Positions 9,431 through 17,923 of a stretch of DNA of 32,124 nucleotides are shown here, piece after piece. The position numbers and the translations under genes are program-made. The stretch spans positions 1-32,124 of the forward strand of contig JAJFKL010000003.1 of assembly GCA_021773235.1 (NCBI GenBank). Reading direction: 5' to 3'. Source of the DNA: Gammaproteobacteria bacterium (GTDB taxonomy: Bacteria; Pseudomonadota; Gammaproteobacteria; Eutrophobiales; Eutrophobiaceae). The stretch's first letter is position 1. Each line of letters opens with the position of its first letter. The notes beneath the pieces were generated by a model, which was not told the origin of the DNA, ran no database searches, and saw only the letters and a program-made list of their open reading frames with translations.

Positions 9431-10435
9431 ATGGATTCTATAGACGATATATTTAATGGAATTAAAATAGGGATGTTAGAAAGACTGTATGGTCCCCTAA
9501 CCTTCGCATTATTAGTTTCTTGGTCAATATTCAATTATGAAGTCTTTGTCATCATATTCACTGATGGTGTAGCAGCAGATAAGCTAAAGTTGATTAGAAC
9601 TGAAATATTTCCAAACGAACTAAAAATATTAACAGATGGTATTTTATACCCAATAGCTGCTGCTGCTGCCTATGTATTTATTTTTCCCATCTTTGCTGGT
9701 TTAGCGCTATTTGCGTCGACACAATATCAAAACTTAAACAGATGGATAACTGATGGAAAGTTATTGTCCAGAAAAATGTCAATGGATATGAAAAATGAAT
9801 TCGTTGATGTGAAGCAAAAATATGAAGAAAAATTATTAAAAAGTGATGAAGATTTAGATAGAACAAAAGCATTAATGCTGAAAGATGTTTCAGACAAGGA
9901 AATAAAACACAAAGATGTAATTTCAAAATTAAATAGTAAGATTAAAGTTTTGAACAGTGAATTAGCTAATGTTCGAAATGAGAAAGTGAATAGTGAGAAT
10001 GCGAATAGTGAAATAAACGAAGAGAGCGTTATTCACTTTATTGAAAACGAGGATGCCCAAAATCTAAGCGATAAGATGAAGTTGGTATTGACGAGATATT
10101 ACTTGAACGCTAAAGCTTCAACTAACTCTGCATCTAACAATGATGATGCATTAATTAAAGAAGCTTATTCGGTGAAATTAAATAGACTAGATACAAAGGC
10201 TAGAAGTATTTTAAATTTAATAAGTGATAAAGGTAATTATATTTCAGTTGATGATGTTCTAGCTTTAAATGAACCTTTAGGGCTAGATAATAAAAGCATG
10301 GCACAAACATTAGCTAAACTAAAAGAAGAAGGATTAATAATTCCAAAAGTAATTCATGATGTTACATTTTTCACAATAAGTAATGAACTTAAGAGGGCTA
10401 AGTTACTTGATAATGAAAGCACAGATGCTGCTTAG
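9431..10435 (+). CDS. Membrane protein with coiled coil and winged-helix-like C-terminus
   Basis: Not recognised as a named family. The 334 residues show two hydrophobic segments (about 22-43 and 70-96), then a charged region rich in K, E, D and N with heptad-like spacing (about 108-200, likely coiled coil). The C-terminal part (about 250-325), with TKARSILNLISDKG, VDDVLALN, AQTLAKLKEEGLI and a final beta-rich VTFFTIS, reads like a winged helix. AGGAAAG precedes the ATG. Its position 36 bases after the FRG gene and before a terminator (10485-10515) argues for a two-gene unit. A membrane-tethered sensor or effector partner of the FRG protein is an inference only. Confidence 0.8.
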   Translation: MDSIDDIFNGIKIGMLERLYGPLTFALLVSWSIFNYEVFVIIFTDGVAADKLKLIRTEIFPNELKILTDGILYPIAAAAAYVFIFPIFAGLALFASTQYQNLNRWITDGKLLSRKMSMDMKNEFVDVKQKYEEKLLKSDEDLDRTKALMLKDVSDKEIKHKDVISKLNSKIKVLNSELANVRNEKVNSENANSEINEESVIHFIENEDAQNLSDKMKLVLTRYYLNAKASTNSASNNDDALIKEAYSVKLNRLDTKARSILNLISDKGNYISVDDVLALNEPLGLDNKSMAQTLAKLKEEGLIIPKVIHDVTFFTISNELKRAKLLDNESTDAA

Positions 10436-10484
10436 ATTTAGAGCTGTTAACAAAATAAGATATGAATCTTGAGATTATGAAGAA

Positions 10485-10515
10485 ACGCTGCTTGATAAAA
10501 GCAGCGTATTTTTTT
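10485..10515 (+). terminator. Intrinsic terminator after the FRG operon
   Basis: Stem ACGCTGC (10485-10491) pairs with GCAGCGT (10501-10507) around a 9-base loop, followed by a run of T (10509-10515). Confidence 0.9.
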
Positions 10516-10558
10516 GCTCTGTTATCGCTGTGCTAGAATGTTATATTAAGTATTGTTA

Positions 10559-10564
10559 TATAAT
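10559..10564 (+). promoter_or_regulatory. Candidate -10 box of the IMPDH-family gene
   Basis: A perfect TATAAT preceded by TGT lies just after the upstream terminator and 35-40 bases before the chosen ATG. No good -35 hexamer is seen at 16-18 bases, so this is tentative. Transcription starting near 10571 would exclude the GTG at 10530 as the start codon. Confidence 0.45.
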
Positions 10565-10598
10565 CTCCCCTAAACCTATGCCTATTAATGATATTGAA

Positions 10599-12059
10599 AT
10601 GAATGAAAAATCTATTTGGTTAGGTAAGACATTTGATGACTTCTTGTTCCGTCCTCAGAAAGGAATTACTGAATCTCGTCGAAATATAAATCTTGCGTCG
10701 AAACTAACAAACTCTATCAAATTAGAACTGCCAATCGTCTCATCTAATATGGACAGTGTAACGGGCTCAGATATGGCTCGTGCTATGGCCATGGATGGTG
10801 GACTTGGTGTTGTTCATCGCGCCATGAGTATAGAACGTCAGGCCAGAAAAATTGCTGAAGTTAAACGTAGTCAGAGTGCTGTCATTGAAAACCCTCTGTG
10901 CCTACCTATTGATGCAACTATTCGACAGGCCAAGAACTTTGCTAACAAGAATAATATTACTGGCATCCTTATTGAATCAGAGCCTGGTAGTGGTATTTTA
11001 GTCGGCCTACTCTCTGGTAGAGACATTCCTTGGAATAATAATGTCAATGACGATCTGGTAAGCCAATATATGACGCCAGTAGATAAATTGATAACTGAAA
11101 AACCTGGGATCAGTACCGATGAAGCAGCAGCAATTCTTTTTGATAAGCGTCTTGAACGTCTGCCTTTAGTCGACTCTGAGCGTCGTATTCATGGCCTAAT
11201 AACGCGTAAAGACATCTTTTCACTTCGTGAACGGCCCGATGCAAGTAAAGACGAGAAAGGTCACTTGTTAGTGGGTGCAGCTGTAGGCGCTCATGGTGAT
11301 TATCTGGAGCGGGCAGCCGCCCTCCTCGATGCTGGAGCCGATTCTCTATTTATTGATATTGCGCATGGGCATTCAGATATTATGGAAAACGCAGTGAGTA
11401 ATGTCCGTAAACAGTTTAATGATGTGCCTTTAGTCTGTGGCAATATTGCGACCGGCGAAGGCGCTCAATTTTTAAAAGATATTGGTGTCGACGCTATTAA
11501 AGTCGGCGTTGGCCCAGGCCGAGGTTGCCGAACACGTCTGGAAACAGCTGCTGGTGTACCTCAGCTTCAAGCAATAAGGGAAGCATATGATACGATTGGC
11601 GATTCAATTCCGATCATGGCCGACGGGGGAATTAAAACAGACAAAGATATATTCCTGGCACTGATCTGCGGTGCCTCAACAGTAATGTTGGGCAGTGCTT
11701 TATCAGGCACGGACGAAGCACCGGGTCAAATTATTGAAGACCCTGTGACAAATACTAAAAAGAAGATCTATCGAGGTATGACCTCGCCTCAAGCTGTTTT
11801 TGAATCTTTATATGATGTTGAAAATGATGGTGAAATTGATGCTGCACTCGATACGCCAGCTGAAGGACAGGAGATTCAAATGCCTTATAAAGGTAGCGTA
11901 GTAGATATATTGCATCGTATACGCGGACATCTACAGTCGTCTGTAAGTTATGCCGGAGAAAGCTCATTGGCAGCAGCTCGAAAAAAGATTCTATCTGATC
12001 CAGAACGTTATCTTATTCCCCTTTCAGAATCATCTCGTCGTGAATCATTCGATCGCTAA
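10599..12059 (+). CDS. IMP dehydrogenase/GMP reductase family protein with CBS pair
   Basis: TIM-barrel purine nucleotide oxidoreductase with an inserted CBS-domain pair. The ATG at 10599 places TFDD at residue 11, as in GuaB, and gives 486 residues, the family's usual length; upstream in-frame starts exist (ATG 10578, GTG 10530). Visible are SSNMDSVTG, GVVHRAMS, VGAAVGAHGDYLERA, GNIATGEGA, the catalytic cysteine in GPGRGCRTR and MADGGIKTDKDI. The GuaB catalytic loop usually reads GSICTTR and carries an Arg-Tyr pair (DRYF) in the flap; here the loop is RGCRTR and the flap reads MTSPQAVFESL with no such pair. The protein may be a CBS-bearing GMP reductase (GuaB1-like) rather than a true IMP dehydrogenase. 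Confidence 0.85.
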   Translation: MNEKSIWLGKTFDDFLFRPQKGITESRRNINLASKLTNSIKLELPIVSSNMDSVTGSDMARAMAMDGGLGVVHRAMSIERQARKIAEVKRSQSAVIENPLCLPIDATIRQAKNFANKNNITGILIESEPGSGILVGLLSGRDIPWNNNVNDDLVSQYMTPVDKLITEKPGISTDEAAAILFDKRLERLPLVDSERRIHGLITRKDIFSLRERPDASKDEKGHLLVGAAVGAHGDYLERAAALLDAGADSLFIDIAHGHSDIMENAVSNVRKQFNDVPLVCGNIATGEGAQFLKDIGVDAIKVGVGPGRGCRTRLETAAGVPQLQAIREAYDTIGDSIPIMADGGIKTDKDIFLALICGASTVMLGSALSGTDEAPGQIIEDPVTNTKKKIYRGMTSPQAVFESLYDVENDGEIDAALDTPAEGQEIQMPYKGSVVDILHRIRGHLQSSVSYAGESSLAAARKKILSDPERYLIPLSESSRRESFDR

Positions 12060-12090
12060 TATGGGTACCAGACAAGTTTCTGATGATTAA

Positions 12091-13158
12091 TTACGAATTA
12101 AAATGATTAAAGATTATTCCCAGTACTAATATTTGAGGCAGTGTTACTAAAGGTAAAAAAAGAGGAATAATCCATCTGCCTGTTGCCTCTTTAAGTACCA
12201 TAATCTCCGTATAATCAGTTGCCACACCGGCCATTAAAAATGTAAAACTATTACCCGGGGCATTGCCACGTGTCAGTAAATCAGCAGCAATGGGCAATGT
12301 TCCTTCTGAACAAACTTCTATAATAGTTGCAACTGCCAAAGTTAGGCATAAACCAATTATTGTAGGACCAAAGTATGTTTGAAACTGATCTGTTGATATA
12401 AATGTTCTAATCAATGAGGCAAGAATAACGCCTAAAAAGACCCAGCGAACTACCATGCGGGAGTCTTTTATTCCTTGTGTTAATGTTGAAATAAGCCATT
12501 TTGGTGTTAGCTTGAATTTAGTAAAAGCAGATTTAGTTTCACATATAAAATCAAAACCTTCAGGTAAATCGATACGGTTTGGGTTGCTCGGTAAGACTTT
12601 GATTTTAACTAAATGCTCAAAAATCAACCCAGAAATAATACCGATCAGCATAGAGGCAATTAGAAATATAATCATCCATTTAAACCCAACCAAGGCCCAT
12701 AATATTAATGTTAAGGATATGGAGTTCCATGGGCTGGCGATTAAAAATGCCATGACCTGTCCTACACTTGCACCTTTTTCATAGAGCTTTGTTCCGACCA
12801 TTAAAATTCCATGACTACAAAGGTCCAGTAAAACGCCGGCACAAGTCGCCCGGATTACACCTCCTATTCCATTTTTGTCACCTAAAAGAGCTATAACGAA
12901 TTCACGTGGTATCGTACCTATTAAGCCAATGAAAATAATGCCAACAATAATCCCCCACGACATGGTATTAATAAGCGTAACGTTTGAGGAGATGAAAGTA
13001 GTTAAATTTCCATCAGCGTCTAATATAGACTCGGGCAATAAAAAAATAAGATAAGATGTAACGATTAAAATTGATGTAATAATCAATAAGTAATCGTGCC
13101 CGTGACTTGTCTCATGACAAATTTCGCGTTTTTTTTCTTTATGACAGCATTCAATCAT
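12091..13158 (-). CDS. ArsP/DUF318-type permease
   Basis: 355-residue polytopic membrane protein with roughly eight to ten hydrophobic segments in two halves. Each half carries a family-like signature: CSHGILMVGTKLYEKGAS with SPWNSISLT in the first, and EVCSEGTLPIAADL with TDYTEIMVLKEATG in the second. This fits the predicted-permease family that includes ArsP and Cu/Zn efflux relatives. The cytoplasmic N-terminus (MIECCHKEKKREICHETSHGHD) is Cys/His-rich and could bind metal. The substrate cannot be read from sequence. It is convergent with the IMPDH-family gene and divergent from the PilZ-domain gene. Confidence 0.8.
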   Translation of the reverse strand: MIECCHKEKKREICHETSHGHDYLLIITSILIVTSYLIFLLPESILDADGNLTTFISSNVTLINTMSWGIIVGIIFIGLIGTIPREFVIALLGDKNGIGGVIRATCAGVLLDLCSHGILMVGTKLYEKGASVGQVMAFLIASPWNSISLTLILWALVGFKWMIIFLIASMLIGIISGLIFEHLVKIKVLPSNPNRIDLPEGFDFICETKSAFTKFKLTPKWLISTLTQGIKDSRMVVRWVFLGVILASLIRTFISTDQFQTYFGPTIIGLCLTLAVATIIEVCSEGTLPIAADLLTRGNAPGNSFTFLMAGVATDYTEIMVLKEATGRWIIPLFLPLVTLPQILVLGIIFNHFNS

Positions 13159-13385
13159 ATGGATTGAAATGTATACTCATTTTATATAACAGCTTGTGCA
13201 TAATGAATAATAAATACAATTTCTTAATCTAGTTCTCAAATGAAACCCATTTCTAAACAGTGGCTTATTATAGCCGTAACATTACATTTAGATGAAGCAA
13301 ACCTGTCTCACAAGCTTACTTGTCAGGCATTACCAAACTGGATTTTAAAAATAAACGTTAATAACTGGACATCGCGCACTAGCAT

Positions 13386-14090
13386 ATGGCGAATCTGGTT
13401 AATCGAAAAATAATATTACAGGAACGGATACTGCCTCTAGTGACTCAAAAAAAGAAAACAATCAATTTGTACGACATGTACGAAGAAAAACGTGACTACC
13501 CGAGGGTTGCCGTAAATACATTGGCCGTTGTCCACAAAAAAGATGAGGATGATGTCAATGTTATATTACATGATATTTCTCCTGATGGAGTTCAACTGAG
13601 GTGTAACCGAAAAACGGCATACATAATTCATCCTGATGGCAAGTTCATTACTAATAAGACCGCTCCGGAAGTTAGTTTGAAATTTACTTTACTAATAGAC
13701 AACAAGGACAAAGACGTCCTCGTTCAAGCAAAAATATATTACTTTACGATTATCGCAACTGATGTTGTTGCCTTTGGCGTGAAATTCAAGAAATTCGAAA
13801 AATTTACACAACGTCATGTAGATGACTACATTACGCAATCTATTGTTCCTGTCGAGGCACAGGTGCTGGATATGTTGAACACGCCTCATACAGATGGGGA
13901 TATTCTGGATAAGCTTGACGATAAGGACGTTAACCTGAGTGACACACTCAATCTACTGCGCCGTAAAAAAGCAATTATCTCTTATGAAGACGATAAAACG
14001 CGTAAATTCGTAAAACTCGAATCAGCAATAGAATCTATTTTTAAACGATTGGAAAAGATAGAAAAGCGTCTTGATAAAGAAGGAAAGTAA
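13386..14090 (+). CDS. PilZ-domain c-di-GMP receptor with C-terminal helical region
   Basis: Up to 234 residues. The c-di-GMP motif is complete: RDYPR (RxxxR, about residues 36-40) and DISPDG (D-x-S-x-x-G, about 63-68). After the PilZ barrel comes a helical tail (about 150-234) with DILDKLDDKDVNLSDTLNLL and the basic heptad-like end LEKIEKRLDKEGK. The start is uncertain: no Shine-Dalgarno precedes ATG 13386. GTG 13440 has AGGAACGG upstream, and ATG 13476 (MYEEKRDYPRV) would put the PilZ motif at the N-terminus, where it often lies. Unlike PilZ at 5207-5560, this protein should bind c-di-GMP. Confidence 0.82.
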   Translation: MANLVNRKIILQERILPLVTQKKKTINLYDMYEEKRDYPRVAVNTLAVVHKKDEDDVNVILHDISPDGVQLRCNRKTAYIIHPDGKFITNKTAPEVSLKFTLLIDNKDKDVLVQAKIYYFTIIATDVVAFGVKFKKFEKFTQRHVDDYITQSIVPVEAQVLDMLNTPHTDGDILDKLDDKDVNLSDTLNLLRRKKAIISYEDDKTRKFVKLESAIESIFKRLEKIEKRLDKEGK

Positions 14091-14173
14091 ATTATTCTAA
14101 AAGACCCTGTTCTTGGGTTGGATTGATTTGTCATTTCAATGCAATTTGTTGAAACCTGTCATATAAAACCAGT

Positions 14174-14203
14174 TTAACAATGTATTCATTTGTGAATTAT
14201 AAT
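14174..14203 (+). promoter_or_regulatory. Candidate sigma-70 promoter of asmA
   Basis: -35 TTAACA (14174-14179), 18-base spacer, perfect -10 TATAAT (14198-14203). The asmA ATG is 41 bases after the -10 box, with an AAGGAA ribosome site in the leader. Confidence 0.65.
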
Positions 14204-14243
14204 AAGCTTGATTCAATAACAATATCTTTTAAGGAATGACGTC

Positions 14244-16280
14244 ATGGGAAAAATCATCAAAATTCTAGTCATACTGGGATTGGTCGTTGTCGTTGCTTTA
14301 GCAGGCATCATTTTCACTACTGATATCAATCAATATAAAGATCAAATTGTTCAAGTAGTCAAAGACAACACGGGAAGAGATTTCGAAATAAGTGGTGACC
14401 TGAAGTTGGCTCCATCGCTGATACCCACAGTTGCAGTTGAAGGCGTCTCGTTAGGTAATGCTAGCTGGGCAAAAGAAAAGAATATGCTGAGCGTGACTAA
14501 ATTCGAAGCCCAGATTGCGTTAATGCCTTTATTGAAGAAAAACATACAGGTAATTAAATTTATCCTGATTGAACCGAACATACACCTTGAAACGAATAGT
14601 AAAGGTGAGGGCAATTGGGTATTAGCTACACCTGCCCCTAAAGAAAAAGATTCTGCAGCTGACGCAGCTCCAGCAGCTTTACCAGGCTTAGCTGTTAATG
14701 AAGTACTCATTAAAAATGCAAATATTACTTACAAAGATGGCAAAACGGGTGAAACAACTGAATTACATATCGACGAAGTGTCGGTTGATTCGGAAAGTTT
14801 TTCCGACCCTATGAACCTCTTTGTAAAAGCCGACGTAAACGGTTCACCATTAGAATTAAACGGTAGTTTAGGTTCGATAAATAACCTGCTTGATAACAAA
14901 GATTATCCCATAAATATAAATGGTGATATAGCCGGCGCTGCAATCACTATTGAAGGTAATCTAGGTCAACCTATGGATGCAAAAGATATCGACTTACTTG
15001 CATCATTAAACATAAAAGAATTGAGTAGTCTCAATAAACTGGCCGGTTCAGAACTGCCAGAAGTTGGTCCGATTATCTTTAGTGGAAAACTATCCGACAC
15101 CAAGTCTGGTTATTCTGTTAAATCAATGACGGCGCAAGTAATGGAATATAAAGTCAGCGGTGATGTAGAGATTGGTCTTGGTGGAGTTCGGCCTAAATTA
15201 GTTGCAAATCTGGCAACTGACAGTCTCGATGTAAGCCCTTTTCAAGGTGCACCGGAAGAAGAAGCCGTTAAAAAAGAAAAATTATTCCCCTCCGATCCAC
15301 TTCCTCTGGAAGGCCTTAAATCGGCTGATGTTGATCTAAAATTTAAAGCAAAAAAACTCATTACAAAAGATTTAACAATTGATGACGTGAACCTGTCTTT
15401 GGCATTGAACAATGGCAAGTTGCAGATAACACAAAACGCGAAGGCAGTAGGCGGCACAATTTCAGCAACCATAAACCTAGATGGAAGCAACGGCAAATCA
15501 GCCTCTCTTAGTAACAATATTGAATTAAAACAAATTGAGCTTGGTCAGCTATCTGCTATAAAAGAAAAAGAAATTCTGACCGGCGGAAAGACAGATATAA
15601 CGATAAAAGCAAATGGTTCAGGCACAAGTGTCAGTGCAATTATGGCAGGCTTAAATGGGAAACTGCTAGTAACAGTAGGTTCCGGAAGAATATCAAGTAA
15701 AGCAATGGAACTTGCAAGTGCAGATGCACTTATGGACACCCTTTCCATGTTAAATCCAATGGCAGAAGGAAGTGATGGCAGCTTGCTCGAGTGTGCTGTA
15801 GTCAATTTTGACATTAAAGATGGTATTGCTACTGCTAACAATGGTATTGCAATGTCTACTGACCAGATGAATATTCTTGGTGGCGGCAATATCAACTTAA
15901 AAACTGAAGCACTGGATATAGGTATAGCGCCAAAAGCAAAAAAAGGTGTTGGATTAAATGTTGCCCAGCTTGCGGCACTGGTAAGACTTGGTGGTAGTCT
16001 CGCCAATCCCACTCCAAAAGCAGATACCGAAGCAGCATTAAAGAAAGGCTTGGCAGCGGGAGCTGCAGTCGCCACAGGGGGATTATCTTTACTTGCTGAA
16101 GGATTATTGGATGGTGGTTCTGGTGATGATGATGGAAACCCTTGTGATATTGCACTTGGAAAAGCACCAAAGAAAACAGCTAAAAAAACTTCCGCAGAAA
16201 AAAATACAGTGGAAAAAACCACTGACACAGTTAAAGATGCTGCAAGTGCGGTGGGTGATAAGCTTAAGAATTTATTTTAA
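14244..16280 (+). CDS. AsmA family protein
   Basis: 678 residues. An N-terminal membrane anchor (about residues 4-24) is followed by the AsmA start block (TGRDFEISGDLKLAPSLIPTVAVEGVSLGNASW) characteristic of this envelope family, whose larger relatives (TamB, YhdP) move phospholipids to the outer membrane. The middle is a long beta-rich repeat region and the C-terminal AsmA block includes GNGIAMSTDQMNILGGGNINL-like segments. The last 60 residues are Lys/Ala-rich and low-complexity. Start supported by AAGGAA 8 bases before the ATG and an upstream promoter. It converges with the radical SAM gene, with stops 3 bases apart. Confidence 0.9.
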   Translation: MGKIIKILVILGLVVVVALAGIIFTTDINQYKDQIVQVVKDNTGRDFEISGDLKLAPSLIPTVAVEGVSLGNASWAKEKNMLSVTKFEAQIALMPLLKKNIQVIKFILIEPNIHLETNSKGEGNWVLATPAPKEKDSAADAAPAALPGLAVNEVLIKNANITYKDGKTGETTELHIDEVSVDSESFSDPMNLFVKADVNGSPLELNGSLGSINNLLDNKDYPININGDIAGAAITIEGNLGQPMDAKDIDLLASLNIKELSSLNKLAGSELPEVGPIIFSGKLSDTKSGYSVKSMTAQVMEYKVSGDVEIGLGGVRPKLVANLATDSLDVSPFQGAPEEEAVKKEKLFPSDPLPLEGLKSADVDLKFKAKKLITKDLTIDDVNLSLALNNGKLQITQNAKAVGGTISATINLDGSNGKSASLSNNIELKQIELGQLSAIKEKEILTGGKTDITIKANGSGTSVSAIMAGLNGKLLVTVGSGRISSKAMELASADALMDTLSMLNPMAEGSDGSLLECAVVNFDIKDGIATANNGIAMSTDQMNILGGGNINLKTEALDIGIAPKAKKGVGLNVAQLAALVRLGGSLANPTPKADTEAALKKGLAAGAAVATGGLSLLAEGLLDGGSGDDDGNPCDIALGKAPKKTAKKTSAEKNTVEKTTDTVKDAASAVGDKLKNLF

Positions 16281-16282
16281 AT

Positions 16283-17128
16283 CTAAGGCGATATCGTAAC
16301 ATCAAGAGATAACTCGTTTATACGTAATGCTAATTCTTGCAACCATGATTCTGGAAGTTTTTTAATTGCTTTTACTTCAGGCTGCAATGAGGGTCGCTCA
16401 ACGCCATAAAGCAACACGCCTTTAATAAGGATTTCTCGACTAATTGTTGCCTTAAGCAAATTAATATAGGCCTCTGTTTCTGATTTACTAGGTGGCTTAT
16501 TCTTATATATAAAAACACACGTCTGTATCCATGTTGGGCAAAGGTCAACCGATGCCTTTAATCGTTTCAGTGTCGATATATTCGATCCTTTTATTTGATT
16601 TATAGTTGCAATACCTGTTGGAGTGGCACTATCAATCTTGAACCAAACTTCCCCATTCATATTGGCAAGCTTCCTTAAGCCCTTCTTAACATGAATCCTG
16701 TTCACCATGCTCCCATTAGTAATCAGTACGCATTTAATAGAATTCAATAAACCATATTCTTTTAGTATTAGTTCAATCAGATTAACAACCTGATCAAACT
16801 CATTGGCAGTTGTTGGCTCTCCATTACCAGAAATCGCAATATCTTTAATAATTCGATATTCATCCGGCACCTCTTCCCTGTCATAGAAATCCCCATGAAC
16901 AACATCTGCTAGAAAATTACGTAATTCATGACCTAATTTATCTAAATTAACTGCGGGCGCACTACCACGAATTAAATCTGGCACCTGACAATAGATACAA
17001 CGCCAGTTACAGGCATTGTTAATATTCAGATTGATGCCAATTGATAAGCCGCCTGCTCGACGAGAAAGGACGGGGTAAACATAAGTCAAGCCAGCCTTGT
17101 CGCGGCTGTGATCGGTGGTAGTAAGCAT
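16283..17128 (-). CDS. Radical SAM protein
   Basis: 281 residues. The 4Fe-4S cluster motif Cx3Cx2C is present as CNWRCIYC (Cys40, Cys44, Cys47), preceded by GINLNINNA and followed by a conserved glycine-rich segment SGNGEPT that binds SAM in this superfamily. The layout resembles the COG0731-like Fe-S oxidoreductases related to wybutosine synthase TYW1, but the substrate is unknown. No SPASM-type extra cysteine cluster is seen. The methyltransferase gene upstream on the same strand ends 80 bases before it, so they might be cotranscribed. Confidence 0.85.
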   Translation of the reverse strand: MLTTTDHSRDKAGLTYVYPVLSRRAGGLSIGINLNINNACNWRCIYCQVPDLIRGSAPAVNLDKLGHELRNFLADVVHGDFYDREEVPDEYRIIKDIAISGNGEPTTANEFDQVVNLIELILKEYGLLNSIKCVLITNGSMVNRIHVKKGLRKLANMNGEVWFKIDSATPTGIATINQIKGSNISTLKRLKASVDLCPTWIQTCVFIYKNKPPSKSETEAYINLLKATISREILIKGVLLYGVERPSLQPEVKAIKKLPESWLQELALRINELSLDVTISP

Positions 17129-17207
17129 TAAAGTGAGACTATCAGACGGTATAATTATTAATAGCTAAGTATACCAAACGAATGTCACTAATGTATGTGA
17201 TCGGAAC

Positions 17208-17843
17208 TTAATTTGCGATAGCTATCATTGCATACAGCGGGTCGCCAGTAACAGGACTACAATCCAGAAATTCAATGTCGGCAAAAACCTCTGACTCTTG
17301 CAAATAAGTCCTGATTAAATATTTTCGATCTTGTTCAGATAAAGAAAGCCAGGCTGTGGTTGCCTTCGTTTCAAAAACACGGTTTGAGTAGGTAATGATG
17401 AGGACGCCATTCTTCTTCAATACTCGTCCTAACTCTTGAAGTACAGTTATTGGCTGAATCAAATAATCAAAAGATACACAGATAGTACACGCATCAAATT
17501 CATTCGGTCTGAAAGGCAAATCTGGCTGACTATTTAAATCATGTACAAACCACTCATCCAACTGCTTGTTTCTAGCAAGTTCCCTAGCATTCATGCCTAA
17601 GCCGACGACACGATGATAATTCACGTCTTCTGGATAATGGCTTATCCAACTACTCATTAAATCGAGAACCACTGTATCAACGGGAATACGCTTCCTATAA
17701 AGTTCAGTGACTGCGTCAATAGCACCAGTATCTATGTGTGTTACAAACCGGGGTATTTTATAAAACTGTTCATCTGGAGTCTCGTCTATTCGAGAATGAG
17801 CATCACCAGATAATTTAACAGTTATTTTTTTTTCAAACGTCAT
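17208..17843 (-). CDS. Class I SAM-dependent methyltransferase
   Basis: 211 residues. A Rossmann-like order of motifs is readable: VDTVVLDLMSSW (motif I, atypical because the usual glycine triplet is absent), VVGLGMNARELARN, the FDACTICVSFDYLIQP motif IV and LGRVLKKNGVLIITYSNR. This matches the Methyltransf_11 type. Substrate unknown. It lies upstream of the radical SAM gene and downstream of the chemoreceptor, all on the minus strand. Confidence 0.82.
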   Translation of the reverse strand: MTFEKKITVKLSGDAHSRIDETPDEQFYKIPRFVTHIDTGAIDAVTELYRKRIPVDTVVLDLMSSWISHYPEDVNYHRVVGLGMNARELARNKQLDEWFVHDLNSQPDLPFRPNEFDACTICVSFDYLIQPITVLQELGRVLKKNGVLIITYSNRVFETKATTAWLSLSEQDRKYLIRTYLQESEVFADIEFLDCSPVTGDPLYAMIAIAN

Positions 17844-17923
17844 TACACACAGATTAGATCAAACCACAGGTTCTAGTAAAGCCCCTGCATTTTCATTTGC
17901 TTGACGTAATATTATAGAAATGA

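Noticed and set aside
13240..13413. 57-codon plus-strand frame beginning MKPISKQWLII upstream of the PilZ-domain gene
   Set aside because: No ribosome site, overlaps the annotated PilZ start in another frame, and no recognisable domain; mentioned only because it would favour a later PilZ start.
15545..16228. 227-codon minus-strand frame within asmA
   Set aside because: Antisense shadow with Ser/Pro/Phe-rich translation, typical of the reverse of Ala/Gly/Lys-rich coding DNA.
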